Shown here piece by piece: positions 47,501 through 54,789 of a DNA stretch of 64,000 nucleotides (position 1 is its first letter; each line of letters starts with the position of its first letter). The DNA lies in contig NC_066329.1 of the NCBI RefSeq assembly GCF_022539315.1, positions 4,439,072 to 4,503,071 of the forward strand, in the 5' to 3' direction. The notes under the pieces were generated by a model. The model was given only the letters and a program-made list of their open reading frames with translations. It was not told where the DNA came from and did not search any database. The translations under genes were made by a program, and so were the position numbers. Origin of the DNA: Serinus canaria. Taxonomy: Eukaryota; Chordata; Aves; Passeriformes; Fringillidae.

Positions 47501-50500
47501 AAAAGGCCTTCAAAGGATACACCTTGGGCTGTAAAAGAGCCCAGGCGAGGCTACAGCCTCAGGTCATGAGTTTTCACACTTTTATAAAAGTTTTGGTCCA
47601 TTGACATATTGGGGTTAATTGTCCAACTACACCTTCAGGTTATGAAGTCCCATCCTCCCAGACTGCTCTCCTCAATCTGCTGCTGTTTATACTTTTTGGG
47701 CCTGAACTGGGAAAGGATTGTTGTGGCTAACTAAGCTGTGAGGAGAACTTGCTATGAAGTTCAGAGTTATATAATAATGCAGTACAGAATCTGGATAATG
47801 TGAAAGCTAAAACTTAAAGCATCACAAAGAGCTCAGTGTTAGACACAATTACAGCCCCAGAGGCTCTGAGCAGGACTCAAAAATAAGGGGGAGGTGGGGG
47901 CTGTAAGAGGCAGTCTTCATAAAAATCAGGGTATCAACCCCAGCCCCCTTTCCTTTCAGAGAGCCCCAGCCTGTCTGTGCCAGCCCACACAATATTTGCA
48001 AACAGAATTTCAGGAGTTACTCCAAGGGTTAGGCCAGGCCCAGGGCTCCAGCCCAGCCTTGCAGCACTGTCTGTACAAAGCTGCACCCCAGCAGTGTTAT
48101 TTTTACCCCAACAAGAACCACCTCAAGCACACGGCAAAGCACGAGGGCCCCCAAACCCCACTGCTGTCACAGCACCTGGTTTATCCCAAGGAACAACCCC
48201 CCCCATGAGCCTGGGAAAAACTCCAATCACAGGAGCTACTTGTGCAGGGAACACTCGAGCAGCTGAGCTCCCAGGCTGGAATGAGGAGAACAAACAGCCC
48301 TTACCCAGGAATTCTTTTTTCCGCTTCAAGGCCCTTTGCATTTCTGCTTCACTCTTCAAGTCAACAAAGATGTAACCTTGGAGGAAGGGAAGGTTCAACT
48401 GAGCATCATGTGGGGAACACACAGAGCCACTAATTGGGTAATTAAGGGTGAATTGGGCTTGCTCTAATATAGATTCCTATAGATGGAGCATTCAGCTCCC
48501 ATGGAAAGTTTCAATCCAGCCTGGAGATGACGATGGCAGACTGGAAGGCTGCCTTTTCAAAGCTTGTTCTTTACATACAAATCACAAAAACTTTACTTGG
48601 CAGCTGGAGGAGGCTTTCACAGGTGCCTCTGAGAGCAAATAAAAGGTGCATCCGTTGTTGGACTATTAAAGGAAAAGAGCACACAGCAAAGCTCCAAGGA
48701 CCTGCTCCCAGGAATCAGCACAGTGCCCTGGGCTGCTGCAGCTATCCCAGAGGAACAGACTTTTCCTTGGCATGGTTTGGGGTGTTTAGGATAAAGTTCT
48801 GGATGCAGCTCAATAAAAAAAAGCTCCTGCAGCTACTCCAAAGGGAGCCCAGCCAAGATTCCTCTGCCCAGGGCATCCTGTGGACAGCAAGTAGGGCAGG
48901 AGAGCTGCAAAGTCACAGAAAGGTCTCCAAGAATCAGGCCACGAGCCAGGGATGTGGAACTGCAGACTAAAAGAGCAGAGGGGTGACCAAGGGGTGCCCT
49001 AACTCACAGATCCCACCTCCCTTCCACACACAGCTCTTACCTGAGTTCTTCCCCTGGGCCTTTTTTCCCATCCGGATTGCCACTGGCTTCAGAGGGAAGA
49101 AAAATTCCCGAATTTTTTGCTGTGGGAAGAATCAGAATTGTTTGAATAATTCTCAAATACAGGAAGCAGCAAGTTGCAGGCTTAGGTTTTTACATATAAA
49201 ACCCCCAGATCTCTGCACAAAGACAGTTCAGACGTTGCCCTGATCACCCACAAAGGCCTCAAAGGAGAGAGAAGTGAAAGGTTTCTGCCAACATCCTGGA
49301 GAGGTACACTCTGAGACACCTCTGGGCCTCCCTCCCTCCTCCCCAGCTGGGAAACCACACTTGCCTCAGTGATGTTGGAGGGGGCCCCACGAAGTTTCAC
49401 TGTGAAGGGAGTGCTGGCTTCCCCTGAGCTGGCCTGGCTCTGCACAGAGGAGGGGGGAGAAAAGGGAGAAAAAGCTGAATGAAAGAACAGAAATCACAGC
49501 ACAACCAGCTGGGCATGGCCAGCAAACAGGAGGCTGAAGAGTGGCAGGGAATATCAGGAGATGCCCACAGCTGCAGCAGCCTGGGGCAGGAGGTGCCAGC
49601 TGAAGGTGCACTGCCATGAAAAGCTGAGCTCTGCTTTTCCAGGACAGCATTTCCTGAAAAAAGCCTCTGAGAAGGGCAGCAGCATCACTTATCTGGAAGC
49701 CCCATCTTTGGGAATTCAGTCAGCCCTGAGGGGATTCAGTGAAATTTGTAAATGGGTCACACCAAGAAGGCCAAGAAAGCTGGTACCCAGTGGGGCCTGC
49801 AGCCTTCCCAGGCTGTCAGCTCGTTCTGCAGGGACTGACTGACAGCTGCTATCCACAAAGCTGCTGCTTCAAACAAGACAAATCTAATCCAGCTGTACCT
49901 CTGGTGTGGATCCTTTTTTCTTCTTCCCCACTGGTGTTTTTTGCTCTGTTTGTTGGGCTTTTGGCTTCCCTCTTTTCTCAGGGTGGGTTTCTGCAATGCC
50001 TGAATCCTCCTCAGTCTCACTTTCCTCCTCCTCAGTCTCTGTTTCTTCCTCTGTACTGGATGAGGAGGAAGAATCCTTCACCACTTTAGATTTCAGGTAA
50101 TCCATATCTGAGAGGTCTCTGCTGGTAGCTGCCTTCTTCCCTGGCAGAGAGGAGAGAGAAGTTTTTTTCACACAGATGCTGCTGCTCTCCCCCCAGGCCA
50201 GGAAAAAGCTGAGAACTGGCACAATCATGGCCACCACCTCCTTATCCTCCACCTTTTCCATGGGAAAGGTTTCAGAACAGCAGAGCAATTTCATCTTGGC
50301 ATTCCCAGACTGACAGCCTGGATTTCAAAGCAACAGTTCATGTAGAAAACACGTTAGAAAGGGGTTTGAGGTACTCCAGGACCAAGTATTTTGTCACAAT
50401 TTTAAGTAAATATCCCAAGCAGGCCTCAGAGAAGGGTTTGAAGTGTTTGGTTGTACAGGGAAAAGGACACAATCACACCTGGATTTGAGTTACCCAAGGA

Positions 50501-53376
50501 GAGATGAGGAGCAGGAGGGAAAACATCACCCACTCCACCAGAACAGAGAAGGACATCCCATGGAGGGAGGGAGGGAGAAAAGCTCCAAACCCACACCCAT
50601 CCCTGCTGCAGGAACACTGCATCCTAAATTACACCCACCAGGCTGTGAGTGTCCAGAGAGAAGCCACCACTCCAGATTTGCTCTCAGGAGCCAAGGCACT
50701 GAACCCTGTCCCTTCCCCCCAACCCTGGCAGGCCCAGTTTCCAGAAACATCCATCAAAGGCACAGCAGACAAGTTCCAGCCACCCACAGGCTCCTAAAGC
50801 ACAGAAACCACATCCAGCCCTGGAGATGAAAGGGGCTGCAAGAAGGAAAACACTCAAGGAAAGCTGTGACACAGGGAAAGCACAATGGCACCCCCAGATA
50901 TCACACACTGCATTTTGCCACAGCTCCCCACATCTGGGGAAACAACCAGGCATTCCCAGCACACAGAAAGGTGAGAGCCAACCCTGCTGGTGACACTGAG
51001 TGCAATGCTGTCACTCCCTGGGACAGGAGCCGTGTGACTGACACAAGCAAAGGGTGACAGCTCCCTCGGGTACCTTTAAGCTCCTCCTCATCCTCAGAGG
51101 GTTCATCCCCACCCTCACTCAGCTCCTCAGACTCTTCAGAGTCAAAGTTCAGGTAATCAGCTGCTCCTGCTGCTGCCTTTCCCTTCTTGGGCTCCTCTGC
51201 CAAAGTGTCATTAGCCCAGGTGGCCACCTGGGACCTCTTCTGGTGAACCACCAAGAACTCCTGGAATGTTTTATCTTCCTTCAGCTGTGGGAAAGAAAAA
51301 AGACAAGCTGTGAGGAGAGACTCATAGTGAATCTGAAATCCAAGATATCACCTCATCTCCAGCAGAGTAAAACCAGAATCCCTTAAGGGGAGCTCAATTT
51401 ATACTGACAAGGTGATTAAAGTCTTCTCAAGGTGTCTCATCCCTACTCTTTTTTATAACTGCTGTTTAGAAAGTACTTTACAGAGGAAAACAAAACAATA
51501 AAAAGAGAAAAAAAAAAAAGAAAAAACCCAGTTAAGTTAAATGTGACACAACTCACACATGGTTAAACCCCAGCAGTGCTGAAACAGAGCAGACCTGGGT
51601 GCAGTGTGTGCTCACAGGAGCAGCTGACCATTAAAACCCCACGTTGGGGTTGTTAAAATGATTTTTTTATGATAGAACTGGGCTGTCCCAGCCTGAATTA
51701 ACAGCCTGGGAAGCAGGACAGAAAGAACTATTCAGCAGCAAGAATGCAGGGACAGCAATCCAACCTCTACTCACCTCCTTTAAGTTATCCACTGGGTCTT
51801 TCTTCTTTTTATCCTTGGGAAAAAAGGCCAGAAAGGTTTATTAGAAACACAGGCAATTCCAGGTAAGCCAACAGCACAGGGGACAGAGACCCTGAGGCAG
51901 GAAACACCAGCACCAGGACTCCAGAATCTGCTGTCCCAGCTGCTCTGTCCCCTTCCCCACAGCCCCACTGGCACTGACAGCAGAGCCCCAGGAATCAGGC
52001 AGGACTCACTTTCTTTGTGGCTGCACTTGCCAAGGGCTCCTTGCTCTGCTTCTCTGGGGCAGGGGCCTTCTGAGAGTGCTTGCTCCAGGCTTTGGGCTTT
52101 GTAGGGTCACCAAAGGACTTGCAGAGCTCCACCTGGAATGAGTCAGGGCTGTAACTGCTGGGTAAGCTCCCTCAGGAGTTACTGTAACCCTGGTGGGATG
52201 GAGGGAGGGTGCAGGAACAGCTTTGAAAAGCACCGAGCTGCACATTCAATCACCATGGGAGAGTCAGGAGTGCACAGGCACACAATCCCAGGATGGCAAG
52301 GGGACTTAAAGTGCCACCCCCTGCCATGGGCAGGGACACATTCCACCAGCCCAGGCTGCTCCAAGCCCTGTCCAGCCTGGCCTTGGGCACTGCCAGGGAT
52401 CCAGGGGCAGCCCCAGCTGCTCTGGGCACACTGTGCCAGGGCCTGACCTCCCTCCCAGGGAAGAATCCCCTCCCTGAGATGCCATTCCCTGGGAACTCCA
52501 GGGGGATATCTCTGGAGGTCAGCTCACTGTGACTCTGGAAGTGTCTATGAAGCTTTTGTTGAAGTGGTTCAGGGCTGTTTGAGCCTCATCCTCAGACTTG
52601 TAGCCAATGAAGCCGAATTTCCGGAACCTTCCATCCTTGGTGTACTTCAGGCAGCAGTCAGTGAGAGTGCCAAAGGCAGCAAAGAGCTTCCTGAAACGCT
52701 CCTCCTTCATCTGGGAAAGGAGGGAGGGCAGCACAAAGGGAAATCAGCCCCACGGAGCCTCTGAGGACAAGGCCAACCCAGCATGTTCTGCCTCAAAGGG
52801 CTTCTGGAAAGCTGCAGGAAGCCCACTGTGCACCTAATCCCCACTTCAGCCACCACATCCCTTCACGTTCCCTCCGAATCCACAGGCGGGGATGGGGAGC
52901 AGGGCGGGATCCCGCCGGGCACAGCAGCACCGAGGGCACCGGCACCCAACCCCGGACACGAGGGGGGCACAGTGACCACAACGATCCCCTGCCCGCCCTG
53001 AGGGGGTGTCACCTGCCAGCCCATGGCCCTCAAGCTGATCCCTGCACCTTCCTGACCGCTCCAGGAGCTCTCCCACCATCCTCCCCCAGAAGTGTCCCCA
53101 CGTTCCGCATCCCAGCACTGACCGCAACCCCTCACAGCCCCTTCCCCCGGGACATCTCGCCGCTCCCCCTCCAAAACCTCATCCTCCCATCACTTCAGAC
53201 CCTCTCTCCCGGCAGGTCTCCCCGCTCTCCCCATCCCCACCACACGCTCCCCTCCTGGTGCCTTTCCCTGCATCAGCGCCCTCAGACCCATCCTAGGCCC
53301 AGAACGGCCCCTGAACTCCCAGCACCGCACAGAGCCTCACCCCGTTAGGGAGATTCTTCACGATAAGTCGCGACAT
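8474..53376 (-). CDS. RBM19: RBM19, RNA-binding motif protein 19 (24 coding exons, complete)
   Basis: Nucleolar multi-RRM protein, vertebrate homologue of yeast Mrd1, required for pre-rRNA processing and small-subunit assembly (family knowledge). Joining 24 exons gives 2817 nt, 938 residues plus stop, in frame throughout. Six RRMs are readable: RRM1 about 2-78 (RNP2 LIVKNLP, RNP1 RKFGFIGY), RRM2 about 291-365 (GYIFVDL), RRM3 about 398-473 ([15 protein letters not shown]), RRM4 about 582-655 (VILVKNLP, weak RNP1), RRM5 about 710-790 ([16 protein letters not shown]) and RRM6 about 812-892 ([16 protein letters not shown]). Acidic and serine-rich linkers separate RRM1 from RRM2, and RRM2 from RRM3; a 12-Glu run precedes RRM5. 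The C-terminus is basic then acidic (PKKKKRSE, ending NKDEDI). The start was chosen because [12 protein letters not shown] matches the family N-terminus. Introns 1-20 are 0.2-1.3 kb; introns 21, 22 and 23 are 18.3, 5.5 and 5.8 kb. Confidence 0.97.
10752..11310. repeat. Irregular minisatellite, about 11 units
   Basis: A core GGGATTGGGA followed by CAGAGCCTTCCCCACACGG recurs about 11 times at 42-65 base spacing. Units differ by presence or absence of a GAGGGAGGGATTATAATTTAG segment. It lies in intron 23. The open frames across it are by-products of the repeat. Confidence 0.85.
12028..12333 (+). other. Unexplained 101-codon open frame in an AT-rich island
   Basis: An ATG-initiated frame in intron 23, on the strand opposite RBM19. 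The translation has ordinary amino-acid composition, with leucine-rich [14 protein letters not shown] recognise no family. It has no clear splice sites or partner exons and may be an old repeat, a noncoding conserved block or chance. Confidence 0.2.
14334..14454 (-). CDS. RBM19: RBM19 coding exon 23
   Basis: Residues 869-908 plus one base: [20 protein letters not shown], the end of RRM6, then [13 protein letters not shown]. Acceptor tgcag|AAAG, donor CACG|GTAACC. Confidence 0.95.
17540..17980. promoter_or_regulatory. Candidate conserved noncoding element, intron 22 (first block)
   Basis: Non-repetitive AT-rich sequence with CTATTAAATA, AGATTGATAAATATC, TATTTTTATATC and GAGTTAATTTGG. Proposed as regulatory by composition and location only. 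Confidence 0.3.
18170..18540. promoter_or_regulatory. Candidate conserved noncoding element, intron 22 (second block)
   Basis: Unique AT-rich sequence with TTTATAAGATGCTTATAAGC (near-palindromic), GCCAATTATGAG, GTTTACAATATTC (forkhead-like), GGCCAATGG and GCCACTTGTG. Dense with developmental factor motifs, with no coding frame. Confidence 0.35.
19085..19150 (+). mobile_element. LINE/CR1-type 3' tail fragment (tentative)
   Basis: The phrase ACAGGAGGTCAGGCTGGA, then GATGATCTAATAGTCCCTT, resembles the common 3' tail of a CR1-like retroposon found in sauropsid genomes. It is short and diverged. Confidence 0.35.
19963..20068 (-). CDS. RBM19: RBM19 coding exon 22
   Basis: Residues 833-868: [17 protein letters not shown], then [16 protein letters not shown] (RNP1 of RRM6). 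Acceptor cccag|CACC, donor CAAG|GTGAGC. The nearest coding exons are 18 kb and 5.5 kb away. Confidence 0.95.
24139..24420 (-). mobile_element. CR1 LINE 3' fragment, antisense to the plus strand
   Basis: The recognisable CR1 3' UTR reads in reverse: AGAGTGGTTTGCTTGGAA, CTTAAAGCCCATCTCACTCC, TGCCATGGCAGGGACACCTT, CCAGGCTGCTCCAAGCCC, CAGCCTGGCCTTGGGCAC. It is 5'-truncated, as is usual for CR1. Confidence 0.9.
25250..25640. promoter_or_regulatory. Candidate conserved noncoding element, intron 21 (25.3-25.6 kb)
   Basis: Unique sequence with GGCTAATCCCATTA (bicoid/OTX-like), GATAATTCAAGCTAATGAAAT, GAATTATCTGG and CCATTATCAGC. No coding frame and no repeat similarity that I recognise. Confidence 0.35.
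26620..27080. promoter_or_regulatory. Homeodomain-motif cluster in intron 21
   Basis: Within about 165 bases there are ATTAGG (26721-26726), TAATTAGG (26743-26750 and 26795-26802), GTAATTAC (26856-26863) and CAATTAGG (26865-26872). Part of the left side (GGGACCTTATCAAAAGCGTT) resembles an ancient CR1/L3-type repeat, so this may be an exapted repeat. Confidence 0.35.
29685..29760 (-). mobile_element. CR1 3' end fragment
   Basis: GGTTTGGGTTGGAGATCATC, then TAAGTCCAACCCCCCTGCTA, matches the reverse complement of the standard CR1 3' terminus; only about 75 bases remain. Confidence 0.6.
32990..33200 (-). mobile_element. CR1 fragment, antisense
   Basis: The order TTGTCCCCAGTCCCTCTGCA, CTTGAGGCACTGGAAGGGGC, TCTGAGGTCTCACTGGAACC, TTCTCTCCTGC follows the reverse complement of the CR1 3' region. 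Diverged. Confidence 0.6.
36715..36960. repeat. AT-rich simple sequence
   Basis: Degenerate TATA/TTTA-rich tract with TATATA, ATAAATA and TAATATTTATTTA words, followed by TGCTGCTGCTGC. Low complexity with no exact period. Confidence 0.7.
38405..38521 (-). CDS. RBM19: RBM19 coding exon 21
   Basis: Residues 794-832 plus two bases: [17 protein letters not shown], a basic linker that could act as a nuclear or nucleolar signal, then [20 protein letters not shown] of RRM6. Acceptor ttccag|GCC, donor TCAG|GTAGGA. Followed by the 18.3 kb intron 21. Confidence 0.95.
39827..39882 (-). CDS. RBM19: RBM19 coding exon 20
   Basis: Residues 776-793 plus two bases: [18 protein letters not shown], the last strand of RRM5. 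Acceptor cccag|GGC, donor TCAG|GTGAGG; 56 nt. Confidence 0.93.
40252..40331 (-). CDS. RBM19: RBM19 coding exon 19
   Basis: Residues 749-775: [17 protein letters not shown] (RNP1 of RRM5) and QRALRQLQ. Acceptor gccag|GCAC, donor CCAG|GTGAGC. Confidence 0.95.
41580..41640 (-). CDS. RBM19: RBM19 coding exon 18
   Basis: Residues 729-748 plus one base: [20 protein letters not shown], the helix and second strand of RRM5. Acceptor ttgcag|ACG, donor GCAG|GTACTC, which is weak at positions +4 to +6. Confidence 0.94.
42628..42770 (-). CDS. RBM19: RBM19 coding exon 17 (poly-glutamate)
   Basis: Residues 681-728. After [13 protein letters not shown] come twelve glutamates coded by a mixed GAA/GAG run, then [14 protein letters not shown], strand one of RRM5. 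Acceptor ttcag|GTGAAG, donor GGAG|GTGAGC. The acidic run is also present in mammalian RBM19. Confidence 0.95.
42998..43115 (-). CDS. RBM19: RBM19 coding exon 16
   Basis: Residues 642-680 plus one base: [16 protein letters not shown], the last strand of RRM4, then a Gly/Pro/Lys linker. Acceptor ttacag|TTTC, donor CCAG|GTAAGA. Confidence 0.95.
43251..43378. repeat. Three-copy 43-45 bp tandem repeat in intron 15
   Basis: Units starting CTAAACTCTG at 43251, 43294 and 43339 share AAGGATCCAGCCTTA and AGGACCAGAGC. The third copy is slightly truncated. Confidence 0.85.
43641..43841 (-). CDS. RBM19: RBM19 coding exon 15
   Basis: Residues 575-641: [18 protein letters not shown], then the Gly-Gly segment [15 protein letters not shown] of RRM4. 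The RNP1 is non-canonical, as in the family. Acceptor gtcag|GCTGCAG, donor CAAG|GTGGGG. A donor-like CAG|GTGAG lies 7 nt into the exon. Confidence 0.95.
44149..44527 (+). mobile_element. Solo-LTR-like element in RBM19 intron 14
   Basis: About 379 bases from TGAAAAATCCC to CCCCACA. It carries CCAAT (44331-44335), TATAAAA (44453-44459) and AATAAA (44461-44466) on the plus strand, the usual order of a retroviral LTR promoter and polyadenylation site. The same element recurs at 54790, sharing the 5' TGAAAAATCCCTTCG, the CCAAT region and AGCCTTCTGAGAAC. No internal viral genes are present. It is antisense to RBM19. A clean target-site duplication was not found. Confidence 0.75.
44661..44771 (-). 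CDS. RBM19: RBM19 coding exon 14
   Basis: Residues 538-574: [18 protein letters not shown] then [16 protein letters not shown], almost identical to known RBM19. Acceptor ctgcag|GAG, donor CCAG|GTGAGA; phase 0. The intron below it (intron 14) holds an antisense solo LTR. Confidence 0.95.
45196..45292 (-). CDS. RBM19: RBM19 coding exon 13
   Basis: Completes codon 505, then [18 protein letters not shown] and [12 protein letters not shown], to residue 537. This is the conserved segment between RRM3 and RRM4. Acceptor accag|CTCC, donor TGCT|GTGAGT. Confidence 0.94.
45971..46092 (-). CDS. RBM19: RBM19 coding exon 12
   Basis: Residues 465-504 plus two bases: [15 protein letters not shown], the last strand of RRM3, then a charged Ser/Lys-rich linker ending KDKANSA. 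Acceptor ttgcag|GGC, donor CCAG|GTACAA. Confidence 0.95.
46457..46587 (-). CDS. RBM19: RBM19 coding exon 11
   Basis: Residues 421-464, [11 protein letters not shown] then [12 protein letters not shown] (RNP1 of RRM3) and [14 protein letters not shown]. Acceptor ctgcag|GAC, donor CCAG|GTACAG; ends in phase 0. Confidence 0.95.
47163..47363 (-). CDS. RBM19: RBM19 coding exon 10
   Basis: Residues 354-420. Begins GRCVEVS, where human has GRYIEVF, so the RRM2 terminal strand has diverged. An acidic linker [12 protein letters not shown] follows, then RRM3 strand one, [18 protein letters not shown]. Acceptor ttag|GTGG, donor TATG|GTGAGT. Confidence 0.95.
47440..47826 (-). mobile_element. LTR-like element in RBM19 intron 9
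   Basis: On the minus strand the sequence begins TGTGATGC at 47826 and includes a TATA-type ACTTTTATAAAAGTG and a terminal CCTTTACTCCTTTAACAC. The AT content and motif order resemble passerine solo LTRs. Its low-coordinate boundary is uncertain, no AATAAA is seen and no target duplication could be fixed. It is in sense with RBM19. Confidence 0.5.
48305..48376 (-). CDS. RBM19: RBM19 coding exon 9
   Basis: Residues 330-353 approximately, [18 protein letters not shown] then KEFLG: RNP1 and second helix of RRM2. The acceptor ends in AAG rather than CAG (ccaag|GTT) and the donor is CTGG|GTAAGG. Both junctions split a glycine codon. Confidence 0.94.
49041..49119 (-). CDS. RBM19: RBM19 coding exon 8
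   Basis: Residues 304-329 plus one base, reading [17 protein letters not shown], the helix and second strand of RRM2. Acceptor cccacag|CAAAAA, donor TCAG|GTAAGAG. Placed by homology to the conserved PLKPVAIR segment. Confidence 0.93.
49365..49439 (-). CDS. RBM19: RBM19 coding exon 7 with a GC donor
   Basis: Residues 279-303, [10 protein letters not shown] then [14 protein letters not shown], the first strand of RRM2. The only exon end that keeps both frame and family alignment is GAG|GCAAGT, a GC-AG intron. The nearest GT (GCAA|GTGTGG) would put exon 8 out of frame. Confidence 0.93.
49899..50140 (-). CDS. RBM19: RBM19 coding exon 6
   Basis: Residues 198-278. Carries the conserved [11 protein letters not shown] motif, then a serine run and a Glu/Thr/Ser-rich acidic stretch, then KKKKGSTPE. 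It is a disordered linker, probably phosphorylated. Acceptor gccag|GGAAG, donor GAG|GTACAG. Confidence 0.95.
51074..51284 (-). CDS. RBM19: RBM19 coding exon 5
   Basis: Residues 128 to the first base of codon 198. Starts [15 protein letters not shown], carries the conserved ATWAND and [12 protein letters not shown] segments, and ends EDEEELK. Acceptor ccacag|CTG, donor AAAG|GTACCC; leaves one base over (phase 1). Confidence 0.95.
51775..51813 (-). CDS. RBM19: RBM19 coding exon 4 (39-nt small exon)
   Basis: Thirteen codons, [13 protein letters not shown], a lysine-rich piece of the linker. The acceptor is cccaag|GAT after a good pyrimidine tract and the donor is GAG|GTGAGT. It is too short to appear as an open frame of its own; it is placed by frame and by the linker in known RBM19 proteins. 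Confidence 0.88.
52010..52132 (-). CDS. RBM19: RBM19 coding exon 3
   Basis: Residues 74-114, starting [10 protein letters not shown] and ending in a Lys-rich stretch. This is the end of RRM1 and the start of the basic linker. Acceptor is ccag|GTGG and donor AAA|GTGAGT; 123 nt, phase 0. Confidence 0.94.
52285..52460 (-). mobile_element. CR1 3' fragment in intron 2
   Basis: TGCCATGGGCAGGGACACAT, CCAGGCTGCTCCAAGCCC, GTCCAGCCTGGCCTTGGGCA: the same 3' region as the copy at 24139, and in the same orientation. Confidence 0.88.
52528..52710 (-). CDS. RBM19: RBM19 coding exon 2
   Basis: Residues 13-73, from [10 protein letters not shown] to TSRVT, with RNP1 RKFGFIGY; completes most of RRM1. It is phase 0 at both ends, with acceptor cag|ATG and donor ACA|GTGAGC. 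Intron 2 below it contains an antisense CR1 fragment. Confidence 0.96.
53341..53376 (-). CDS. RBM19: RBM19 coding exon 1
   Basis: Encodes [12 protein letters not shown] (residues 1-12), the first beta strand and RNP2 of RRM1. The donor is GGG|GTGAGG at the low-coordinate end. The exon sits in the CpG island. Confidence 0.93.
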
Positions 53377-53405
53377 GGCAGCGACAGACACCAAGCAGAA
53401 AGCAC

Positions 53406-53441
53406 TCAGCGCCGCGCACGCCGCCCCATGGGCGCCGCCAT
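53406..53441 (-). other. Possible 11-codon uORF in the RBM19 5' leader
   Basis: On the minus strand an ATG within the YY1-like motif opens MAAPMGRRARR and ends in TGA 29 nt before the RBM19 ATG. It would be translated only if transcription starts upstream of 53441. An internal second ATG lies in the same frame. Confidence 0.4.
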
Positions 53442-53498
53442 TTTATCCGGGTCACGTGGTCTGTGTGCGGCACCGCGCGTGCGCAGGGCGGGACCCGG

Positions 53499-53758
53499 AT
53501 GTTGGTCCTTAGCAACGGCCCCTTAGCAACGGGGCCTGCAGGGCTGGGGGCCGCGGGAGCGTCCGTGGGGCACCGGGGACACGGACCGGCGAGGAGGGGA
53601 GGCGGCAGGATGAGGGGAGGCTGGTCAACCCCGGGTTTCCCCGCAGAGCGGGCTGCAGCCTCCCGGGCCGTCCGCGCTGCTCGGCGGGGCCGCAGGAGGG
53701 AGCTCCGCGCCCGTCTCTCCCGGCTCCGGGCGGTCGCTGAGCCAAAGGCCATCCAGAG
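53499..53758 (+). other. Possible divergent first exon (unidentified)
   Basis: An open frame on the plus strand runs through the CpG island from an ATG at 53499 and includes an Arg/Ala-rich helix-like stretch, RRGRRRELRARLSRL. A weak donor, CCAGAG|GTGTCG, lies at 53758. GC-rich islands give open frames by chance and I can name no downstream exon, so this may only be divergent noncoding transcription. Confidence 0.2.
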
Positions 53759-53867
53759 GTGTCGAGTTTGTGGGGGGATGGCGTAGAGAGCCTCGATGTC
53801 ACCCCATAAAGTCATGCAGAAGGGGGAGAGAGGGTCTAGTCCAGGGAAAATCTGGATCCCTGGGTGT

Positions 53868-54000
53868 ATTCAAGGTGCCAGGTTGGACAGGGCTTAGGGC
53901 AGCCTGAGATAGCAGAAGGTGTCCCTGCCATGGCAGGGGATGGAGTGAGATGAGATTTAAGGTCCCTTCAAATCCAAACCATTCTGTGATTCTGTGAATA
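53868..54000 (+). mobile_element. CR1 3' end, sense
   Basis: AAGGTGTCCCTGCCATGGCA, TTTAAGGTCCCTTCAAATCC, AAACCATTCTGTGATTCTGT: the canonical CR1 3' terminus with its short ATTCTGTG tail. It sits just upstream of the RBM19 promoter. Confidence 0.9.
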
Positions 54001-54224
54001 AAAGCAGATTCCCTCCAAGGAACGGCTAAATAACCCCAGAGCCAGAGGATGCTGTGCTGTGAGAGCTCCAAAGGATCAAAGAGAGCCAAAGTCATGGAAT
54101 AAAAACAATCCCTGGAGGGTTACTGAACTCTGCAGGATGAGCACCACCCCCAGCTTCCTCCTGAGGGACAGCTCCCATGTCTGCTGTGCCCCGAGGGAAC
54201 GGCTGCAGCTGTGCCAGGGGGAAA

Positions 54225-54325
54225 TCAGGTGGGGTTTTGGGAAAAGCTTCTTCCCCCCAGAGGGGCCAGGAGATGGACTCTGTGATCCTTGTGGGTCCCT
54301 TCCAACTCTCTATTTTATGCTACCA
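54225..54325 (+). mobile_element. CR1-like 3' tail (second type)
   Basis: GGACTCTGTGATCCTTGTGG, then GTCCCTTCCAACTCTCTATT, resembles another CR1 subfamily 3' end. Short and diverged. Confidence 0.55.
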
Positions 54326-54789
54326 CGGCCCGTTGCTGGAGGCTGAGTGTATCAGGGGGAGCAGAACTGTTCTTCAAGCATCTCCTCCTGCTCAGAGCCC
54401 TCAGCCCTGTCCGTCTGTCTTACAGCTGGAAATCCAAACTACACCCTCATTCCCGGAGGAGGGTGCTGGGGAGAGCTCTGAGCTCCAGCACCAGCCCTCA
54501 GCCCCTCTCCCCATGGTCTGGAGTCACCCCAGGGATAACTGGAGCAATTCCAGCCCCTCACTCCCTCTCCTGATGGCCCTTGGAGGCTGCTCCAGCTGGC
54601 TGAGCCAGCAGGGACACAGGGCAGGAACGCTCTGGGGGAGGACACACAGTGTCCTGGCAGGAATGGGGTGCAGCCCCTGCTCTCCCGGGGGGAACAGCAA
54701 GGGAAATGCATTTTCCAGGAGGCAGAGCAGAGCCAAGGCCAGGCTCAGGGCAGGGGGAGCAGGAGGCAGTGTGTCACCATGATATTTTA

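Larger units (their letters stand above)
52860..53780. promoter_or_regulatory. CpG-island promoter of RBM19
   Basis: CpG-dense sequence covers exon 1 and its upstream flank, in contrast to CpG-poor surroundings. Within it are a YY1-like CGCCATTTT at 53436-53444 (minus-strand AAAATGGCG), an E-box CACGTG at 53453-53458 and an NRF1-like GCGCGTGCGC at 53475-53484. No TATA box is seen. This is a typical dispersed housekeeping promoter and could be bidirectional. The transcription start is not determinable from sequence alone. Confidence 0.8.
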
